Of a stretch of DNA of 64,000 nucleotides, positions 58,439-64,000 are shown in pieces (the first letter of the stretch is position 1; the number at the start of each line of letters is the position of its first letter). Source of the stretch: Onthophagus taurus. Taxonomy: Eukaryota; Arthropoda; Insecta; Coleoptera; Scarabaeidae. The translations under genes and the position numbers were made by a program. Under the pieces are notes generated by a model. That model did no database searches. It saw only the letters and a list, made by a program, of their open reading frames with translations, and was not told where the DNA came from. The DNA is taken from contig NC_091967.1 of NCBI RefSeq assembly GCF_036711975.1, positions 15,996,001 through 16,060,000 on the forward strand, read 5' to 3'.

Positions 58439-60172
58439 AATAATAGCTTTGTAAAGTTACATGTAATACTAATAATAACAATACAAATGCAATTATTGAG
58501 AAGCAATAACTATATGGATCGCTTAATCATCACTATAAGGAACATTCTTGGGCAAAAGCAGTCTCCATTATCAGAGTTGTTATTGCCAAAGTACAAATGA
58601 GATGAGCTGTAATTGCACATCAATTAGAAAAGTTGTTGATAACGGGGAAGAGACTTATTAATTAGTTTCCATCCAGTAAAACATCGTATCTCACGAACTA
58701 CTTGAGATGTGATGTCGAAATAAGCAACATTTTAAAGCAAATTTAATGCAGATTCAAAGTGTCATAAATAATTTCTTAATTCCCATAAACATAGTTATTA
58801 TGTTTAAAACCAACAATCAAATATACCGAATATTTGATTATAACACATTTTAAACGGAGAAGTTTGATGTGTTTAGAAAATATGATTCACACTAATTACT
58901 TTTAGGAACAATGTGTATTGTACACCTCAATTATTGTTAAACAAGAATCGAACACTACTCGTGCTCCATATTTACAAGTAACTTGAGATATTGGCTAAAT
59001 TTTCAATATTCTTCTGCCAACACACTCATAATAAAAACTTGAACTCATTTCTATCCTCTTCTGCTACTTTGTCGTTTTGAAAGTTAATCAAGTCTTGGTT
59101 GGTCAAGTCTTGCTTCTTCGTGTGCCGCGTTGCATGCTCATCTTGGATTGGGTTTGCCATTGTATATCGACCCAAGCCAAAACTTCATAAACGACATCTA
59201 CTTGGTTTCCCAGAAAACACATAAAACATGCATTACATCGTGTTCAAATGGGAATTTGCGTAATCTTTGAACCAATATTGTAACGATTGAAGATTGTGTA
59301 TGGTTATGCCTGTTTGGCTTGGCAGCAATTGTTGCTACTCTCAACGTTGAACATGATTTCGTCAAATTGTGATATTTGTCTTTAATGTTTTTATACAAGC
59401 TATCAAGCAATCACGTTGAAAATCACGAAAATTTTCACACAATTCCCAATAAAAAGTTGGGAAAGTCGACATGTTAAAATTTGCCACTGAAACGATTTCT
59501 AAGTTAATGTGCAAAATTGAAAACTTATTGACGCTACAGTCGTTAGTTGTCAGAACAAGCTACTCTAATTATGCACTTTTCATATTTCTTTCCCTCGAAA
59601 GAAATTGGATAATATACTCCATCGCGAATGTATTTAATAGCATCTTCTGTAACACCTGTTAAAAATAGTACGTAATTTAGGAACATATAAAAGTATTGTT
59701 TGGAAATAAAAATATGGGGTAATTTATTGCATAATTATTTTAGTTAACAGTTTGACAATCAATAAGGTAAATAGTGATAAATCGACAGTCAATAATAAAT
59801 TTTTTTAAAGATTTAGAGAATCTTATTTATGAAAATATTAATTATTTATATAAATATTTTATACAAATAGGTAATAATGTTTATATTTATTACCTATTTG
59901 AGAATCTTCTTTTCTCAAAAGATTATCAATATTGTTACGTCACATAATTAATACGGAATGAATCAGAAATGTATTGATCATCCTTTATTATTTTCACTCT
60001 TATTGCAGTATCTCTTATCTTTTATCATTTGACTCAGTTTTGTACATACGGTGAGATTACAAAATTCGTGTATGCGTATAAATATACAATCTAAAACGTT
60101 ACCTGCCCAGTACTCTAAGTAATTCTTTACAAGTTTTTGTGTTAAAATATTGTTGAAAAGTTTATTTTTAAT
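58439..60172. other. Unit B tail and start of unit C, non-coding
   Basis: Contains the uninterrupted version of the site where the Penelope fragment sits in unit A (AAATTTAATGC once only, near 58740), then the shared tail. No gene is seen. Confidence 0.5.
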
Positions 60173-60684
60173 ATGGATCCTAGACATCAAGGAACTCGTA
60201 AGTATTGCACAAATTTTTCATTTTAATAGATTTAGTTTTTGCTTGGAAGTTTAATTCCTAAAACAAACATATGAAGTGTTTATAAAAAGATATAATTTAA
60301 TTATGGATTAAGATAATAAAATTAGTTATACAAGTTTTAAATTGGTACAAATAAAAAAAATATTTTTCTCTTAGATCATACCACGGTTATTGTGACTGAA
60401 GGTATTAATTATGGACCATCAAGCCAATCCGTTGTTTGTCCGCATTGTAATTATAGAGTAAACACAAAAATAAAACACAAAAGTAATGCTGGGACCCATA
60501 TTGGAGCACTTCTTTGTTGCTTCTTGTAAGAATGAATTTGAATTTATTTAAATTTTAATAACGAAATTATTTTTTTTTAAGCTGTTGGCCTTGTTTCTGC
60601 TGTCCGTATTGCTGTGCATCTTGTATGGATGTCAACCATTATTGTCCAAAATGTAAACAGTTTTTGGGAACATATAAGGGTTAA
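60173..60684 (+). CDS. LITAF-domain protein, unit C
   Basis: Three exons (60173-60197, 60375-60525, 60582-60684), 92 residues, identical in protein sequence to unit B with silent changes only, for example in the KHK and AGT codons. Both zinc-binding halves and the membrane-inserting stretch are present. Identity at the protein level with DNA differences fits a recent copy under constraint, although the number of sites is small. Confidence 0.85.
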
Positions 60685-61321
60685 TTCCAATAATAAGAAT
60701 CATGATTTGTAATATTAATCAGAATACATTCGGTGTTTCGTATTGTATGTTGTATAATAAATGTGTTTGAATGCAACTAGATATATTTTTAGTTCGAAAA
60801 ATGTTTGACTTATATTTTCTTATTTGCGCCAAATTTTCATGATATAAATGTAGGAACTGCAGAACATTCTTTTGGAAATTCGACCAATGCAAAAAGAATA
60901 TAAACATTGTTCTTGTATTTTTAACCAAGTTTTCGGAAATAACTTAATTCCTTCTTCAGGGCAAACTATTTCCTTCCCGTACCATCGAGCTATGCACAAG
61001 TTCCCGAAATATAGCAATTATCTTAGATTCTACCATTCGTGGTCTTAACATTGTTTTTTAAATTGCATAGTTTGCCCTGAAGACAGAATAAAGTTATTTC
61101 CGGAAACTTAGTTACAAAGACAACGATGTTTTAATTCCCTTTGTAGTGATAGATGAAGGTGTCCATCGCATTTTCTTTTAATTTATATTACGTAAATTAA
61201 ACAGTTTCTCATTAAATTAAGTGTGGTTAATCGATAATGTAATATATTCCTCGTATCAATTCGATAAATGCTACGCACAAAAATCGTTAGCTCGCGAGTA
61301 TACAAACTTTGTACTTTAATG

Positions 61322-62601
61322 ATGTCTACGAACTATGAAAGTGTATTACTAAAACCTTTAACACGGCTTTTAAATTTTGTGGGAATAGATCCTTATCGAA
61401 AATATCAAATTTACTCTAAAATTCTTGTTTATTTAGATACTTTATTAACAGTACCATGTATTCTTTTTACGATATTTAGTGGTGGAAATACCTATTATGA
61501 CGTACTACAAAAAGTATTAATATTGGTGTTATTCGTGAAAGTAATTTCATTAAATATTAGAAGACTAATATATGGCAAAACTACATTAAAAGCAAACAAA
61601 ATCATGCAAGATGTTAGCGAAAGATTAAAATATTATGGTTTTAAAAAAATAAGTCAACGTGCGAGAAATATTGGTTTTTGCGTTTTTTGTGTAATATTAG
61701 GATTTAGATTGACGTATATTTCAATATCTGTTATAACAGGAATAGAATTTATTGGTGTAAAAGAAGTGGTTATTTATATATTAATTGGTATCTTAGAATT
61801 TTCTTATATCGTATTAAAAACTGAATATGTTACAATCTTATTAACATCAGAATTTTATTTCGAACAAATATATCGAAATCTACTTCTCATTTGCAATGAT
61901 GATAACATTTTTAACGAAAGCAATCTTGTTAAAAGAAAGGCTTTAACCAAAAGTTTGTTCATGTTGTGTGAAGGGACGAGAAAATATTGTGATGCTATGG
62001 GGTTGCCAATTATTACGGCGTTAGGAGAAGCGATTGTTGTTTTATCTATTAATATACAAAATGGGATGTCGAAATTATATGGGAGCAAAAACACAGATCA
62101 ATTCATTCTTAACACACAAATTTCTATTTATTATATCGTTGAGTACTCGTTGTCTTTAACACTTATCATCCTCCCTGCTCATTTATGTACAATTAAAGTA
62201 AGTAATTATGTATAACAAAATCAAACAATACTTAAATATTAAAAGATTAATTAATTTGTATGTTGTAATTGTTTTAGGTAAACAAAATTAAATCTTTTTT
62301 AAAATATATCTCTGTGAAACATTGCAAACCGATTCTAATAGATGTGAGTATTAACATATCAAGAACATTTCGCTAAAATAGTATTTAGATAAAATTGTTT
62401 TGTTTGGAAGTGCTACATGAGGACTTTAAATTAAAACTAAGTGGCTTATTTACGGTAGATCTGAGTTTAGCTTATACGGTAAAAAGTAACTGAATTTACT
62501 AAATCTGAAGTAAAGAAAAATATTCTTTCTTGCAGATTATTGGCACCCTAACAACATATATCGTAATAATAGTTCAATTTGATACTATGTATTTCACATA
62601 A
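61322..62601 (+). CDS. Gustatory receptor, unit C
   Basis: Four exons (61322-62197, 62278-62343, 62389-62478, 62536-62601), 365 residues. It carries the GR signature TYIVIIVQFDTMYFT and the three phase-0 C-terminal introns. About 20 substitutions set it apart from A and B, many in or near membrane segments (for example VILGFRLTY and IGILEFSY). It is the most diverged of the tandem receptors. An in-frame ATG at 61268 is also open here, but the inner start is preferred by comparison with unit B. Confidence 0.88.
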
Positions 62602-63600
62602 AATAATAGCTTTGTAAAGTTACATGTAATATTAACAATAACAATACAAATGCAATTATTGAGAAGCGATAACTATATCATTCTTGGGCAAAACCAGTCT
62701 CCATTATCAGAGTTGTTATTGGCAAAAGTACAAATGAGATGAGCTGCAATTGCACATCAATTAGAAGAGTTGTTGATAACGGGGAAGAGACTTATTAATT
62801 AGTTTCCATCCAGTAAAACATCGTATCTCAAGAACCACTTGAGATGTGATGACGAAATAAGCAACATTTTAAAGCAAATTTAATGCAGATTCAAAGTGTC
62901 ATAAATAATTTTTTAATTCCCATAAACATAGTTGTTATTATTTTTAAAACCAACAATCAAATATGCCGAATATTTGATTATTACACATTTTAAAAGAAGA
63001 AGTTGATAATCTCAAGAATGAATTGATACATAACTATGAAATACAAAACATTTTAAAGCAAATTTAATAAAGATTAAATGGACTGCAAATGATTTCTTAT
63101 TTTTCATAAACTTCAATGATACTACTTTTTAGATCCAACTTAATATATATGATAGTTTCAGATTTTAGGAATTTAAAATGTCATATCTCAAAAACCAATG
63201 CAGATTTAAGAATGAAGTAAAAGACATCTTGCAAATTTAATAAAGATTTTTAATGTCAATAAACATCGTTGTTATGATTTTTAAACCAAAACTTGGCATG
63301 TTGAATTATTCTAAACTTTAAGAACAGATATTAAAAGAGTTGTATCTCGAAAACTAATTAAGATATCATCATAAAATAAAAAACAATTTAAAGCAAACTT
63401 ATTTAGTGTTTAATACTTTAAAGATCATTTCTTGGAATCTTTAAATTTCGGAGTTATAGTTTTTTGAATCATAATCTTAAACATAAATGTTAGGATTATT
63501 AATCGTTACGTATCTCAAAAACCAATTGAGATATCGTTATGAAATAAAAAGCAATTTGAAGCAAATTTAATACTATAACGATCGTTTCATGGAATCTTCA
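62602..63600. repeat. Satellite-like repeats of about 165-175 bp after unit C
   Basis: The phrase TATCTCAAAAACCAATTGAGATAT and decayed forms recur near 62823, 63008, 63183, 63346 and 63512, each followed by a GAAATAAAAAGCAATTT-AAAGCAAATTTAAT block. The phrase is itself a partial inverted repeat (ATCTCAA ... TTGAGAT). The first copy lies inside the tail of every tandem unit (53547, 58685), so the array appears to have grown out of the unit tail. Confidence 0.6.
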
Positions 63601-63822
63601 AATTTCGGAGTTATGATTTTTAAAATAACCATGTCTGAACTTTTGATGCTTTAACTAATTGAAGTAACTGTAACGGGTGTTTGGAGATTCTACCATACGA
63701 AGCCAACAATAATTTTTGGATATTAAATGTTTATTAAAATAAAATATGTTTTAGTTTCGACAAAAACCATGATAAGTATAAAATCAGATGTGTTTAGCAA
63801 ATATGATTCACACTAATTACTT

Positions 63823-63996
63823 TTAGGAACAATGTGTGTTGTACACTTCAATTATTGTTAAACAGATTTTCTCTGCAAAGTTAGGATCACGAATTATTAT
63901 TGTTCTACCGTAATCTGCACCACCATATAGAGCCTTTTTCTTCTTTTGATCTGCCGACATCACCAAAACACCTTTTGGTACTACCTTTGGTGGCAT
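63823..63996 (-). CDS. Short ORF at right edge, possible gene fragment
   Basis: A 57-codon minus-strand frame from ATG 63996 reads PPKVVPKGVLVMSADQKKKK, then ALYGGADYGR and ends THCS. The N-terminal part sounds protein-like, but the last part is the antisense of the unit tail and no family is recognised. It may be an exon of a gene outside the window. Weak support. Confidence 0.25.
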   Translation of the reverse strand: MPPKVVPKGVLVMSADQKKKKALYGGADYGRTIIIRDPNFAEKICLTIIEVYNTHCS

Positions 63997-64000
63997 ACTG

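Larger units (their letters stand above)
55796..59912 (+). repeat. Tandem unit B (LITAF gene plus gustatory receptor)
   Basis: Second unit, about 4.12 kb and uninterrupted. The start (CACATAATTAATACGGAATG) recurs at 59941. The spacing B to C is 4116 bases at the LITAF start codons (56057 and 60173) and 4164 at the receptor start codons (57158 and 61322); the difference comes from a small insertion in C between the two genes. Confidence 0.9.
59913..63000 (+). repeat. Tandem unit C (LITAF gene plus gustatory receptor), tail truncated
   Basis: Third unit. Homology to A and B continues through the receptor and about 400 bases beyond it, then breaks near 63000 into satellite-like repeats. A short piece of the unit tail reappears at 63790-63860 (TTCACACTAATTACTTTTAGG), so the original tail was split by the repeat block. 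Confidence 0.85.

Overview
This 64 kb window is AT-rich, intron-bearing insect chromosomal DNA. The gene set (SID-1-like channel, CYP4-type P450, ionotropic and gustatory receptors, PDF-like neuropeptide precursor, lipocalins, LITAF-domain proteins) and the mix of CR1/L2-like LINEs, piggyBac, mariner, hAT and Penelope elements fit a beetle best. The order is inferred from general resemblance, not shown. Introns are mostly 45-80 bp with GT-AG ends, and gene models below were assembled by hand by checking splice sites and reading phase.

Left third (1-20 kb): a truncated repeat-type ORF at the left edge, an RTE-like relic, a weak two-exon gene tail, then a complete 13-exon SID-1-like gene (5856-9890). 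A roughly 181-bp satellite (about 10.58-14.46 kb) is split by a 5'-truncated LINE. Next come a small secreted-peptide gene with PDF precursor architecture (15165-15599), an intact seven-exon P450 (15919-17670), a long-TIR mariner with a dead transposase, and a near-perfect hairpin.

Middle (20-44 kb): a single-exon divergent ionotropic receptor; a LINE with both ORFs open, facing tail-to-tail a 1759-residue protein that joins an apparent PD-(D/E)XK nuclease-like N-terminus, a NACHT NTPase and a long ankyrin array; piggyBac relics, one carrying a TTAA-flanked MITE; an IGFBP-domain secreted protein; and a complete seven-exon EDRF1 orthologue whose third intron holds duplicated hAT debris.

Right third (44-64 kb): a local-duplication zone for chemosensory and secreted proteins. 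It has one diverged gustatory receptor, two four-exon lipocalins in duplicated blocks, and three tandem units of about 4.12 kb, each with a LITAF-domain gene followed by a gustatory receptor gene. A 1010-bp Penelope fragment with an 11-bp target duplication sits only in the first unit, so it landed there after the duplication or was absent from the copied haplotype.

The genes do not form one pathway. Common threads are environmental sensing (one IR, four GRs), small-molecule handling (P450, lipocalins) and nucleic-acid or immune biology (SID-1-like, NACHT-ankyrin, LITAF).
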